Shown here: piece by piece, positions 17,650-27,253 of the stretch
Layout of the letters: every line of letters begins with the position of its first letter
How positions within the stretch are numbered: the stretch's first letter is position 1
NCBI RefSeq assembly: GCF_019665785.1
Contig: NZ_CP081149.1
Span: forward strand, 1,302,001-1,366,000
Reading direction: 5' to 3'
DNA: 64,000 nt
Origin: Deefgea piscis
Lineage (GTDB): Bacteria > Pseudomonadota > Gammaproteobacteria > Burkholderiales > Chitinibacteraceae
Program-made: the position numbers and the translations under genes
The notes under the pieces: model-generated
What the model saw: the letters and a program-made list of their open reading frames with translations, nothing else
What the model was told of the DNA's origin: nothing
The model's database searches: none

Positions 17650-18924
17650 TTAGACCGCAGACTCATCCAACTCGGGCAGGGCGACTTGGTTGTCGGTGCT
17701 AAATTGGTAGTCTTTAAACACGTGCTCAGCAGTGAGCAATTGATAACGACCATCGGCCAATTGATTGGTGGTGTCTTTAAGGCGGTAGGTAAAGTGCCCA
17801 CAAGTCCAGCAATCAAAGTTACGCATGTGCGTGCATAAGCAAGTTTTTTCATAAACGTGAATTTCAGAAATCTTTTTCGCGTTTGGATTTTCTTCGATGA
17901 CTTTGTTATACGCTTGAATGTAAGAGCAGTTGCCGCTGGCATCGAGCAAATAACCATAGGCTTCACAATTTGGGCGAATACCAGAACCAATGGCGGGGGT
18001 GTTTTTCAACATCCGCATTGGGTAGCCTGTTGGTGAAATCTGATTCACTTCGATCAGTTCTTCGTCGGCTTTAAAGTATTCTTGCTTCACATCGTCCGGC
18101 AGGCCGCATTCTTTGGTCACGGTAAAGCGCGTTGCCACTTGTACGCCGCCAGCACCCATTTCTAAGAATTTAACCGCGTCGGAACCGGTGAAAATGCCAC
18201 CGGCTGGAATCACCGGCATATTCTCGTAGCCTTCTTTTTGTACCCAAGCGAGCACTTCGGCGACGATGTCTTCAAGCTTAAAATCAGCCCAATCCATACC
18301 AAAGCCTAAATGGCCTCCAGCTAATGGGCCTTCAACCACGACAAAATCGGGTAAACGGCCGGTACGTGCTGATTTTTTGATAAACAGCTGCAGTGCCCGT
18401 ACCGACGAAACAATAATCCCCAGCTTGGCAGTATGAAAGCGCGGATGGTTTTCAATCAGCGCAAAAGAGCCTAAATGCAAACCGGCGGCTAAGGTAATGC
18501 CGTCGATGCCGGCATCAAGCGCAGCATTCATTCGCACGCGCAAGGTTTCTTTTGGGCCGTTCATCGTCAACTTTTCCATACAGTTGATGAAGATCATGCC
18601 ATTGCCCTGCTTACGCGCCATGGTGGCTTCAACGTGCAAACGGGTGGCGTTGGCCAACTGTTCTAAATCGAATTGCACCACGGCTTTGTCGCTATTGGCT
18701 ACATTGAACTTGTATTGCTTGAGTTTGTCTTTGACGTATTTTGTGTTGTAGCGACGATCGGTGACGGTATTAATCATCGCGTCGGAGATATGCCCGATGC
18801 CGCCAAGACGGCAGGCTTCTAGTGCTAAATCGGCAGTGGAGATATCCACACCCATGCCACCGATCATAATCGGCACATACTCTTCTTTACCAAATTTCAG
18901 ACGAAAATCATCAACACGCTTCAT
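17650..18924 (-). CDS. Nitronate monooxygenase / NAD(P)H-dependent flavin oxidoreductase family
   Basis: 424 residues, an FMN-dependent TIM barrel. Marks: PIMIGGMGVDIS near the N-terminus, GPLAGGHLGFGMDW in the middle (the AGGH glycine-His motif of the family), VIPAGGIFTGSDAVKFLEMGAGGVQVATRF (phosphate-binding GG loop). The C-terminal tail (about 340-400) is unusually cysteine-rich (CEAYG, NCSYI, KTCLCTHMRNFDCWTCGHF) and could bind a metal or iron-sulfur centre; it is longer than in typical family members. Physiological substrate not predictable. It is a single gene. Confidence 0.85.
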   Translation of the reverse strand: MKRVDDFRLKFGKEEYVPIMIGGMGVDISTADLALEACRLGGIGHISDAMINTVTDRRYNTKYVKDKLKQYKFNVANSDKAVVQFDLEQLANATRLHVEATMARKQGNGMIFINCMEKLTMNGPKETLRVRMNAALDAGIDGITLAAGLHLGSFALIENHPRFHTAKLGIIVSSVRALQLFIKKSARTGRLPDFVVVEGPLAGGHLGFGMDWADFKLEDIVAEVLAWVQKEGYENMPVIPAGGIFTGSDAVKFLEMGAGGVQVATRFTVTKECGLPDDVKQEYFKADEELIEVNQISPTGYPMRMLKNTPAIGSGIRPNCEAYGYLLDASGNCSYIQAYNKVIEENPNAKKISEIHVYEKTCLCTHMRNFDCWTCGHFTYRLKDTTNQLADGRYQLLTAEHVFKDYQFSTDNQVALPELDESAV

Positions 18925-19206
18925 TAGATCGTTCCATTCTTAAGCTGGTTTTAAGGCCAGCTCAATGATGAGTAAAATTTTTCAATGGCGAATGATAACG
19001 TGTAAAAGGGGTTTTTGGCTTGTGTCAATGATGACAATACGCAAGATTTTGCCAAAGGCGACATTGTGTAACACTTTTTTCTTTCAAGATTTAATTGTTT
19101 TTGTCTTGGGTATTTCTTCGTTTGTCAGTAATTGGCTTGGTGGATGTAAAGAGAATTTCAAATCTAAATCATTTAGAATGCCCTATTCGCAAAAAAAGGA
19201 CCTGCT

Positions 19207-20406
19207 ATGTCGCAGTTGCACTGGTTTTCACAACTTGCTGCCGAACTCGCCGAGCGAAAATCAGCGCATTTATATCGATCGCGCCGGGTGCTGACTTCGC
19301 CACAAGGCGCACATGTCACGGTGGCGGATCGAGTGTTGTGTAATTTTTGCAGTAATGATTATTTAGGCTTGGCCAACCACCCGCAATTGATCGCTGCCGC
19401 CCAAGTGGGCGCGACGCGATGGGGTGTTGGTAGTGGCGCTTCGCATTTGGTGGCCGGGCATTTTGCCGTGGAGCAGCAGCTTGAAGAGCGCTTGGCGGCG
19501 TGGGCGAATAAACCGGCGGCGATCACCTTGTCGACTGGTTATCTGGCCAATTTGGCGGTGATTACTGGCTTGATGTCGCGTGGCGATGCGATTTTTGCCG
19601 ATAAGCTCAATCACGCCTCGCTCAATGATGCGATGGTGTTGTCGCGCGCTGACGTAAAACGTTTTGCGCATGGCGATCTGAGCGCTTTAGCGCGGCAACT
19701 AGCTGCATCCAAAGCTGCACGCAAAATGATTGTGGTCGATGCGGTATTTAGTATGGATGGCGATATTGCGCCGTTGGCCGAAATGCTTAAATTGGCCGAG
19801 CAATACGACGCGCTACTGTATGTCGATGACGCGCATGGTTTTGGCGTATTAGGGAATGGGCGCGGTACTTTAGCCGAGTTGGGTTTATCGTCGCCACGAA
19901 TTATTTATATGGCGACTTTGGGTAAGGCTGCTGGTGTTGCTGGGGCGTATATTGCGGCAGAGCAGGTGGTGATTGATTATCTGGTCAATACCGCCAAGCC
20001 GTATATCTATACCACGGCTGCGCCGCCTTTAATCGCGGCGGCGATGCATGCCAGTTTGGATTTGATTGAGCACGATGTGGCGCGGCGTGAGCGTTTGCAG
20101 CAGCATATTGCGTATTTCCGCCAACGTCTGGCGAATGCTTGTACTTTATTGCCATCCAGCACGGCGATTCAGCCGATTATTTTGCCAAGCAGTGAAATTG
20201 CGGTACAAGTGTCTGCGGCTTTATTTACCGCTGGATTTTGGGTGGCGGCAATTCGCCCACCAACGGTGGCCACGCCGCGTTTGCGGGTGGTGCTCAGTGC
20301 TGCGCATACGCACGAAGAAGTCGCTGCATTGTGTGAGCAGTTGTTGCTGATTTTGGCGGCGTTGCCTGCGGCCGATTTAACGCCTGCGGCGGGTTCAATA
20401 GATTAA
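19207..20406 (+). CDS. bioF: 8-amino-7-oxononanoate synthase
   Basis: 399 residues, a PLP enzyme that joins pimeloyl-ACP and alanine in biotin synthesis. Marks: NDYLGLANHP, SHLVAGH, VDAVFSMDGD, YVDDAHGFGVLG (Asp and His at the cofactor) and TLGKAAGVAGAY (Schiff-base Lys). AAAGGA lies a few bases before the ATG. It is the first of three rightward genes with bioH third. Biotin synthesis is the role; other bio genes are not in the window. Confidence 0.94.
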   Translation: MSQLHWFSQLAAELAERKSAHLYRSRRVLTSPQGAHVTVADRVLCNFCSNDYLGLANHPQLIAAAQVGATRWGVGSGASHLVAGHFAVEQQLEERLAAWANKPAAITLSTGYLANLAVITGLMSRGDAIFADKLNHASLNDAMVLSRADVKRFAHGDLSALARQLAASKAARKMIVVDAVFSMDGDIAPLAEMLKLAEQYDALLYVDDAHGFGVLGNGRGTLAELGLSSPRIIYMATLGKAAGVAGAYIAAEQVVIDYLVNTAKPYIYTTAAPPLIAAAMHASLDLIEHDVARRERLQQHIAYFRQRLANACTLLPSSTAIQPIILPSSEIAVQVSAALFTAGFWVAAIRPPTVATPRLRVVLSAAHTHEEVAALCEQLLLILAALPAADLTPAAGSID

Positions 20407-20415
20407 GGCGTTTTT

Positions 20416-21270
20416 ATGCTCAAACTCAATCTCATCGGCCCTGGTCGTTTGGGGCAAGCTATGGCGCGCTTGGCGCAATTGTCGGGGCAATATCAGATTG
20501 CTGGCGTGTTGGCGCGAACGCCCGCAGCGCAAAAGGCGCTGGATTTTATCGGCGCAGGGCAGGCGGTAGCCACGCTATCGGCCTTGCCCGCCGCCGATTT
20601 ATGGCTGATTGCCGTACCTGATTCGGCGATTGCTGCGGTGGCCAGTGAGCTGGCTCAGGCAGGTGTGATTGCTGCGGGCAATGTCGTTTTTCATGCCAGC
20701 GGCGCATTAGACGCGCAGCAGCTGGCGCCACTTCGCGCGCAAGGCGCGGCGCTGGCGAGCGTGCATCCGGCGTTTTCTTTTGCCGATCCAGCGCGAGCGG
20801 TGGCGACTTTTGCCGGCACGCTGTGCGCGATTGAAGGCGATGCGCTCGCGTCTGAGCGCTTGCAAGCGTGGGTCAGTGATTTGGGCGGGGTGCCTTTTGC
20901 GCTACAAGCTGGCGGTAAAACGGCGTATCACGCCGCGTTAACGATAGCTGCTAATTATCTGGTGACTTTGGCCGAGGTGTCACTGCAAACGGCTAATCAA
21001 GCGGGTATAGCGCCAGAGATGGCGCAGCGCTTGGTGTTGGGGCTGATGCAGCAAACTTTAAATAATATCGTCGCCATTGGGCCTGCTGCAGCACTGACTG
21101 GGCCGATTGCTCGCGGCGATGCGGCGACCGTGGCGCAGCACTTGGCGGTTTTACCAAGCCAGTACCGGCCCTTGTACCAAGTTTTGGGGCAACACACGCT
21201 ATGCCTCGCCGGTGAGCGTTTAAGCCCGCAACAGCAGCAAGCGTTGGCGCAATATTTACATAAGCAATGA
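20416..21270 (+). CDS. Rossmann-fold DUF2520 family protein
   Basis: 284 residues. N-terminal Rossmann domain with GPGRLGQAMARLAQ (dinucleotide-binding glycines, about 8-21) and a C-terminal helical domain of DUF2520 type (AGGKTAYHAALTIAANYLVTLAEVSLQ). The layout resembles 6-phosphogluconate-dehydrogenase-like or ketopantoate-reductase-like oxidoreductases; no substrate is established. It starts 9 bases after bioF and is followed by bioH after about 100 bases. The position between two biotin genes is suggestive but not proof of a biotin role. Confidence 0.85.
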   Translation: MLKLNLIGPGRLGQAMARLAQLSGQYQIAGVLARTPAAQKALDFIGAGQAVATLSALPAADLWLIAVPDSAIAAVASELAQAGVIAAGNVVFHASGALDAQQLAPLRAQGAALASVHPAFSFADPARAVATFAGTLCAIEGDALASERLQAWVSDLGGVPFALQAGGKTAYHAALTIAANYLVTLAEVSLQTANQAGIAPEMAQRLVLGLMQQTLNNIVAIGPAAALTGPIARGDAATVAQHLAVLPSQYRPLYQVLGQHTLCLAGERLSPQQQQALAQYLHKQ

Positions 21271-21373
21271 AGTGTTGGATGGGTATATGATTGTAGGCTA
21301 TAAAATTAAAGCACTACATAGATATACCCAATTATGGGTGATATGTCAGTCCTAATTGACTTGGAATAATTGA

Positions 21374-22135
21374 ATGTGGATTGAAACGCGGGGCCAAGGG
21401 CCTGATGTGGTTTTGTTGCATGGATGGGCGATGAATAGCACGGTATGGAATTCGATAGCCGATGCTTTGGCGCAAGATTATTGCGTGCATTTAGTCGATT
21501 TACCCGGCCATGGTGCGTCGCCGGCCGAAGTGGCATTAAGCTTGCCAGCGATGGTGGCTGCAGTGGATGCGGCGTTTCCTTGGCCGGTGCAAGTGATCGG
21601 CTGGTCTTTGGGCGGCGCGGTGGCGGCCGCTTGGGCGATGAGTCAGCCGCAAAAAGTGAAGTCCTTGAGCCTCATCGCATCCAGTCCGTGCTTTATGCAA
21701 CAAGCCGATTGGGCCAGCGCGATGCCAGCCACGGTCTTGGCGCAGTTTGCCGAGCAATTGCAACAAGATTGGCAAGGTACACTCAAGCGTTTTATTAGCT
21801 TACAAGCAATGGGAGACGCCAGCGCCCGCGCGGTGACGAAGGAATTACTTGCCGATTTATTTAAGCACGGTGAGCCCAGCTTAACCGCGCTGAGTGAAGG
21901 CTTGGCTATTTTGCGCGATACCGATTTACGCGCGCAAATTAGCCAAATTGATTGCCCGGTGCTGCTGCAATATGGTGATCGAGATACTTTAACGCCTGTC
22001 GCCGTCGCCCATTGGCTGGCCAGTCAATTGAGTGATGTGACGTTAACAATTCATCAAGGCGCAGCACATGCTCCGTTTTTATCGCATCGCGACGCATTTT
22101 TGGCGACGCAGTTGGCGTTTCTGGCTAAAAACTAA
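21374..22135 (+). CDS. bioH: Pimeloyl-[acyl-carrier-protein] methyl ester esterase
   Basis: 253 residues, an alpha/beta hydrolase. It removes the methyl group from pimeloyl-ACP methyl ester, making the BioF substrate. Marks: LLHGWAMNSTVWN (oxyanion region), VIGWSLGGAVAAAWA (nucleophile Ser), QYGDRDTLTPV (Asp) and IHQGAAHAPFLSH (His), which complete the triad. The start lies in an AT-rich stretch with no strong ribosome-binding site. Convergent with the chemoreceptor gene. Confidence 0.92.
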   Translation: MWIETRGQGPDVVLLHGWAMNSTVWNSIADALAQDYCVHLVDLPGHGASPAEVALSLPAMVAAVDAAFPWPVQVIGWSLGGAVAAAWAMSQPQKVKSLSLIASSPCFMQQADWASAMPATVLAQFAEQLQQDWQGTLKRFISLQAMGDASARAVTKELLADLFKHGEPSLTALSEGLAILRDTDLRAQISQIDCPVLLQYGDRDTLTPVAVAHWLASQLSDVTLTIHQGAAHAPFLSHRDAFLATQLAFLAKN

Positions 22136-22181
22136 TCGTGGTGCTCGCGCCATGACGGTGTCAACGGCGCGAGCGGGCTTT

Positions 22182-24176
22182 TTAAAGCTTGAACTGGGTA
22201 ACGAGCTCATCTAATTGGACGGCGCTGCGTTTCAGGTCGAGCGATAAACCGGCATTGGCATCCGCACTCTGGCTATTGTCCTCGGCCAGCCGCGCAATGC
22301 GCTCAACACTTTGTGCAATGGCGTGGCTGGCGAGCTTTTGTTCGGCCATGGCTGTATTGATTTCAGCAATGGCATTCAGCTCTTCGCGGCTGCTGCTATT
22401 GATATTACTGAGCGCCTTGCTGGCATCGCTTACGCGTTCGCTACCGCGTGCCATTTCTTCGCGGGCGATGACCATGCCTTTGACCGCTTCGTCGGTGTCT
22501 TTACGAATAGTGGTCACGAGCTTGGTGATTTCGGTGGTCGATGCGCTGGTGCGCTCGGCTAGTTTACGCACTTCATCGGCCACTACGGCAAATCCTCGGC
22601 CTTGCTCACCAGCACGCGCGGCTTCAATGGCGGCATTGAGCGCCAATAAATTGGTTTGATCGGCGATTTCTTTAATGACTTGCACGATGCTGCCAATTTC
22701 AGTGGAATGCACTTGCATATTGTCGACTTTACCGCCCAAGTCTTGCAGATTGTCAGAGAGGTCGGTGATCTCATGCAACACCGATTGCATCAGTGTTTGA
22801 CCTTGCTGTACATCATTTTGCGCGGCTTGCGCTTGCAGTTCTGATGAGGCCGCGTGCTCAGAAACCGTGGCAATGCTCACGCTCATTTGCTCCATGGCCG
22901 CCGCCATTTCACTGGATACATTGGCTTGATGGTGCGAGGCTTGCACTACTTGGTCTGAGTTTTGATTGAGTCGATCCGCAGAGTTGGAAACGGCATTGGC
23001 ATTTTGGCGAATCTGGCCGATTAAATGTCGTAAGCTGATCGCCATAATGTTAAAACTTTCGCCGACATCGGCGAGTTCATCTTTGATATTTAGATGAATC
23101 GTTCGGCTTAAATCGCCACTGGCTAGCAACTCAGCTTCTAAGCGCAATTGATTGACCGAACCATGAATAGATAAATACGCCCCCACCAAGAGATAGGCAC
23201 CTAAAGCCAGCATGATAAGTGCAAGGCTCAGCACAAAATTGCGCTGTCCCATAATTCGATGTTCTCTGGCGGTTAAGGCGGCCTCTATTTCGGCAATCAC
23301 CTGAACAGAAAATTGATTGAGTGCATCGATATTGCGAGTGAGCATTGTAAAATGGGCGGCAGGGTCGACATTAATCTCGGTGTTGGCAAAGCGGGTTTGT
23401 AGATATTGGGCATTTTGATGAAGTTGCTCTCCGGATATTTTTCCTGCTGTTTTGAGTTTTTCAACCGAGGTGCGATTCAGTTTGCTATTGATCTGCTCAG
23501 CAGCCTGTTGCGCTAAGACTGCCAGCGTACTCATTTGAATGGCGTCTTCTGGCGTAGCGGTTTTTGCGGTGGCCAGCCGAGTACCAATGCCGCGTGCTTT
23601 GGCTAGGGTTTCTGTTACAGGAATTAAATCAGCAAAATAGATATCTTGCAGATAGTAGCTATCGCTTTCGGGGTCTAAGGACAGGCTGGAGTTGTGTGCG
23701 ATATCGCCCAGTAGAGCGATGCTGCGCGCAATTGCGCGACTGTGTTGCTGGAAATTATCACTCGATTGCTGCCACTGTGTGAGCAAAGGGGTGATCTCGG
23801 CTTCAAGTATTTGCCATTTTTCGGGGATATCTGCTAGCGGTGTGGCTACGAGCTGTGTTTTGACTTGATCGATGGCTGTTTTTAGTTTTTGCTCTGACTC
23901 GGTAATGGCCGGTGCAAAATCAGTTTTCCCTTGCAAAAAAGCCGTAGTCAACCCGCGGTGGCGCTGCAATTGATTGACGACATCGCGCATTACATTGGCG
24001 TACTGTAAGCCGACGCGTTCGTTTTCAATCGTACTGAGCTCATTATTAAAATTCACCACAATTCGATTCAGCATAAACACGGTTGGAATCGCCAAAATGC
24101 AGGCAATCAGAATAAATTTTTGAGCAAAGCGTAATTTTGAGACTAAGGCAATCGCCGGTGAAAATAGTATGTGCAT
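22182..24176 (-). CDS. Methyl-accepting chemotaxis protein with NIT-like sensor
   Basis: 664 residues. First membrane span at about 20-42 ([21 protein letters not shown]), a long periplasmic helical sensor (about 45-310) with [13 protein letters not shown], as in nitrate/nitrite-sensing NIT-type domains, a second span at about 318-340, a HAMP domain (about 340-392), and the cytoplasmic signalling domain with the highly conserved tip ([34 protein letters not shown], given here as part of the hairpin). It should signal through CheA/CheW. The NIT assignment is by pattern; the ligand is not known. It is a single gene. Confidence 0.9.
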   Translation of the reverse strand: MHILFSPAIALVSKLRFAQKFILIACILAIPTVFMLNRIVVNFNNELSTIENERVGLQYANVMRDVVNQLQRHRGLTTAFLQGKTDFAPAITESEQKLKTAIDQVKTQLVATPLADIPEKWQILEAEITPLLTQWQQSSDNFQQHSRAIARSIALLGDIAHNSSLSLDPESDSYYLQDIYFADLIPVTETLAKARGIGTRLATAKTATPEDAIQMSTLAVLAQQAAEQINSKLNRTSVEKLKTAGKISGEQLHQNAQYLQTRFANTEINVDPAAHFTMLTRNIDALNQFSVQVIAEIEAALTAREHRIMGQRNFVLSLALIMLALGAYLLVGAYLSIHGSVNQLRLEAELLASGDLSRTIHLNIKDELADVGESFNIMAISLRHLIGQIRQNANAVSNSADRLNQNSDQVVQASHHQANVSSEMAAAMEQMSVSIATVSEHAASSELQAQAAQNDVQQGQTLMQSVLHEITDLSDNLQDLGGKVDNMQVHSTEIGSIVQVIKEIADQTNLLALNAAIEAARAGEQGRGFAVVADEVRKLAERTSASTTEITKLVTTIRKDTDEAVKGMVIAREEMARGSERVSDASKALSNINSSSREELNAIAEINTAMAEQKLASHAIAQSVERIARLAEDNSQSADANAGLSLDLKRSAVQLDELVTQFKL

Positions 24177-24311
24177 GACTGATATCTCGATACAATCGAC
24201 AGTCCACTATAAGAAGTAATTTTCAAGAAGGATAGGTGAAATTATTTTGTCGAATTTAGCTAAAGCTATGGTTTGAATGAATTAATTACGATCATTTTGA
24301 GTGATGAGCCA

Positions 24312-24352
24312 AATAAAAAGCCTCGTCCTTCCATTTGGAAAAACGAGGCTTG
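24312..24352 (-). terminator. Rho-independent terminator for dsbC
   Basis: Stem AGCCTCGT / ACGAGGCT; on the minus strand it is followed by TTTTTATT. It lies just downstream of the dsbC stop. Confidence 0.88.
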
Positions 24353-24377
24353 TTGGCTAGCGAATTGAGCGTGGAGT

Positions 24378-25106
24378 TTATTTTTGTGTGGCGAGGATTT
24401 TTTCGATTTCGTCTTTTGGAATCGCACCCGAAACGATTTGGCCATCAGCAAAAATTAACGCTGGTGTGCCGTTAATGCCGAGTGATTCACCGAGTTTCAC
24501 GCTGCGCGCAATAGGGTTGTCGCAGGTGGTTTTGCCGCCGGTTGGCAGATTGCCATTGTGCATGAATTCACTCCAGGCTTTTTGCGGGTTTTCACTGCAC
24601 CAGATGAGTTCCGATTTACGCGCAGCATCCGGATGCAAGCCAGCGAGTGGCATCAAGAAAGTGTAAATCGTGATGTTATCAATCCCTGCCAAGCTTTGCG
24701 TTTCAAGGCGTTTGCAAAATGGGCAATCTGGATCAGAGAACACTACTAATTTGCGGCTACCGTTGCCGCGCACGTCTTTGATGGCATCAGCCAGTGGCAA
24801 TTTGGCAAAGTCCACTTTATTGAGTTCAGCCATACGCGCTTCGGTTAGGCTTTTTTTAGTCGCCACATTGACCATATCGCCAACGACAACAAATTCACCT
24901 TTGGCATCGGAATACACAATATGGCGCTTGTTTAAGACCACTTCATACAGGCCTTTGATTGGCGTTTCACGTACAGAATCAACTGGCTGGCCAATTTTTT
25001 TAGCCAAATTGGCTTTTAATTCTTTGGGTGGTGCATCGGCTTGGGCGCTGCATGCAGTGAGTGCGATCATGCCTGCGGCAATCAGAGTACGGCTTAGGTG
25101 TTTCAT
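24378..25106 (-). CDS. dsbC: DsbC-type thiol:disulfide isomerase
   Basis: 242 residues. The export signal (MKHLSRTLIAAGMIALTACSAQA) contains TAC, so it may be a lipoprotein or a normal Sec substrate. The N-terminal dimerisation part (about 30-95) is followed by a thioredoxin-fold domain with FSDPDCPFCKRLE (active-site CPFC instead of the common CGYC) and the cis-Pro loop GINGTPALIFADG. It should rearrange wrong disulfides in the periplasm. The cysteine-rich S41 lipoproteins of this window are plausible clients, which is inference only. Confidence 0.9.
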   Translation of the reverse strand: MKHLSRTLIAAGMIALTACSAQADAPPKELKANLAKKIGQPVDSVRETPIKGLYEVVLNKRHIVYSDAKGEFVVVGDMVNVATKKSLTEARMAELNKVDFAKLPLADAIKDVRGNGSRKLVVFSDPDCPFCKRLETQSLAGIDNITIYTFLMPLAGLHPDAARKSELIWCSENPQKAWSEFMHNGNLPTGGKTTCDNPIARSVKLGESLGINGTPALIFADGQIVSGAIPKDEIEKILATQK

Positions 25107-25156
25107 GAGTCATCCTTCAGTCAGGTGAGTTGCTGCAAAGCAGCGATCAGCAGTGT

Positions 25157-26332
25157 TTATGAATCCATGGCATGGCGAATTAATTGCCGTTTTAGCCATG
25201 GTAAAGCATTAGTAAAGCCCAGCCCGAAATTACGTAAACGCATTAAAACGGGATGTTGATTATTAAAGAGCTGCTGCAAGCCATCACAAACGGTTTGCAT
25301 TAATCGTACCGGCTCGCGGCGGGCGCGCTCATAGCGCCTTAGGACTAAATAATCGCCGATTCGTTCCGGGTGTGTTGTTGTTAATAAGTCCGCCAGTTCG
25401 GCGACATCACCAAAGCCTAAATTAACGCCTTGCCCAGCTAAAGGGTGCACCGTATGCGCCGCATCGCCAACCAAAGCTAAACGCGGTTTGACGCACTGAT
25501 CAATCTGATTGAGTTTTAGCTCAAATGCCGCGGGTGGGGTAATTAAAGTCAGCTCGCCCAGTGAGGCATTGCCCGCTTGTGCCACTTTGGCGGCCAGTTG
25601 GTTGGGGCTTAAATTGAGTAATTCATTTTTCAGCTCAGCATCGCACGACCAAACCATAGACATTTTTTGCTCGGCGAGCGGCAGCCAAGCCAAAATTCCG
25701 TCGGTTTTAAACCATTGTTGTGCGCAGCCGTAGTGGGGTTTTTCAATGGCAAAATTGGCAACAACGCCAAATTGCGCATAGGGCTTGGTGTTGGCTTGAA
25801 TGCCCGCTTGCCCGCGTACCCAAGATTGCGCGCCATCGGCGCCAACGACTAAACGCGCGCGTAATTGACGCTGGTCGGCCAAGGTGAGCGTGGCGGCATC
25901 CAGATCGATCGATAGCGCTTGCGCGCTGGCGGGGGTGATGATGTCAACATGGCTGCAGTCAGCGAGGGCCAACCACAGCGCGCGTTGTAATTCGCGGTTT
26001 TCAACGATAAAGGCCAGCTCGTCAACGCCACTTTCTAAGGCGTTAAATTCCAACACGGCATCGACGGCGTCACCGCGGATTTTCATGGCTGAAATCGGCG
26101 ATAAACGTTCTGGGCGAATGCGCTGCCAAGCCCCAATCTGCGTTAAGAGCTGACGACTCGCACGGCTAATGGCATAGACTCTTTGGTCCCATGTGGAGAG
26201 GTCAAAATCTAGGCAAGGCGCGCGGCCTTCGAGCAAGATCACCGAGAGCGAGGTTTTTTTGAGGGCCAGCGCCAAAGCAGCACCGACTAAACCACCACCC
26301 ACGATAATGATATCGGCATCGAAATTTTTCAT
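25157..26332 (-). CDS. UbiH/UbiF family FAD-dependent monooxygenase
   Basis: About 391 residues. FAD-binding N-terminus DADIIIVGGGLVGAALALAL and the second FAD motif LALVGDAAHTVHPLAGQGVNLGFGDV, both typical of ubiquinone-ring hydroxylases (UbiH, UbiF, UbiI, VisC). Which ring position it hydroxylates cannot be told from sequence alone. The start is uncertain between ATG 26332 and 26338; the earlier frame extension is not conserved-looking. It is divergent from comEC. Confidence 0.88.
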   Translation of the reverse strand: MKNFDADIIIVGGGLVGAALALALKKTSLSVILLEGRAPCLDFDLSTWDQRVYAISRASRQLLTQIGAWQRIRPERLSPISAMKIRGDAVDAVLEFNALESGVDELAFIVENRELQRALWLALADCSHVDIITPASAQALSIDLDAATLTLADQRQLRARLVVGADGAQSWVRGQAGIQANTKPYAQFGVVANFAIEKPHYGCAQQWFKTDGILAWLPLAEQKMSMVWSCDAELKNELLNLSPNQLAAKVAQAGNASLGELTLITPPAAFELKLNQIDQCVKPRLALVGDAAHTVHPLAGQGVNLGFGDVAELADLLTTTHPERIGDYLVLRRYERARREPVRLMQTVCDGLQQLFNNQHPVLMRLRNFGLGFTNALPWLKRQLIRHAMDS

Positions 26333-26413
26333 GCGCATGAGTTTAACATTGTGAATGATTCGTGCAAGGTGATTTCTTGGGCTAGTCAGCACTCGATTGC
26401 CTAAGCTAGATGG

Positions 26414-27112
26414 ATGTTAAGTCGCTATTTATTATTTATTTTTGCTTGGGTGCTTGGCGTGATTACGCTGCAATGGCAAGCGACTTTGCCTGCTGTTACT
26501 TGGCCGCTGGCGACAGCTTGCTTGGCGCTGGGGCTACATTTTTGTTTGCAACGCTTTAATCAAAACCGGATTTTGCAATGGCTGGTGCTGATGCTCTTGG
26601 CGTTCAGTTTGGGTTTTGCTTGGGCCACATGGCGGGCGCAAATTCGGATGGCGCAGCGTATTCCAGTCGATTTAGTCGGTCAAACGCTGTGGATGTCGGG
26701 TTTTATTGCCGATTTACCGCAAGAATCACGCTATGGGCCGCGCTTTATTTTTACGCCAGATGCTGACCCCAAGCGAGCCTGGCAGTTCGATCGCATTCAA
26801 GTCAACGCCAAAGGCGGGCCTTTTGGCGCTGGCGAGCGTTGGCGCTTGCAGCTCAAACTCAAGCCAGTTCATGGCGTCGTCAATTCAGCGGGCTTTGATT
26901 TAGAAGCGTGGTTTTTACAGCAAAATATTGCCGCGATTGCCAGCATGAAGTCGGCTGAGCGTTTAGCGGGCTTTTCGCCTCAAGCTGCAGTGTTGCGAGT
27001 TCGCGCCGCGCTGCGCGAACGCATTGAGCACGCTTTACAGGATGCACCGTATCAAGGCGTGATTATTGCGCTAACGATTGGCGATCAAGCTGGGATCCCC
27101 AATGGAAAGTGA
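26414..27112 (+). pseudogene. comEC: comEC/rec2, 5' part only, cut by the transposon
   Basis: The frame gives the N-terminal part of ComEC, the inner-membrane DNA-uptake channel of natural transformation: two or three membrane spans (about 1-65), then the DUF4131-type region (about 85-195) and the start of the competence domain (GVIIALTIGDQAGIPN). Intact ComEC proteins continue for another 500 or so residues. Here the similarity stops at about 27102 and a stop codon follows at 27110. The break coincides with the left end of a Tn7-like element. Natural transformation through ComEC should be lost unless another copy exists. Confidence 0.9.
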
Positions 27113-27253
27113 TAAATGAAAGCTGAGGTGATAGAAAGAAAATCTACTGCTATTCTCAGCTAATATTTTTTTGCCCGATAAACTGAGTGATAAATTAGTT
27201 TTGAGCTAGCTAGGCACAAATTAACACATGTCAAACAAATGAAATTTGAGCTC
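27109..27253. repeat. Three TnsB-type binding sites at the transposon left end
   Basis: Three degenerate 22-bp direct copies at 27109-27130, 27187-27208 and 27232-27253, sharing AAATKARNTTTGAGCT. Copies 1 and 2 share GTGATAAAT exactly; copies 2 and 3 share TTTGAGCT exactly. Three spaced sites match the Tn7 left-end plan. The 27254-27444 remainder is gene-free. Confidence 0.6.

Noticed and set aside
17586..17990. Minus-strand frame overlapping the 3' end of the nitronate monooxygenase
   Set aside because: It covers the terminator and overlaps a confident gene in another frame; no good start.
22189..22659. Long plus-strand frame opposite the chemoreceptor
   Set aside because: It lies antisense to a well-supported MCP signalling domain and is low-complexity Ser/Ala/Leu, a shadow.
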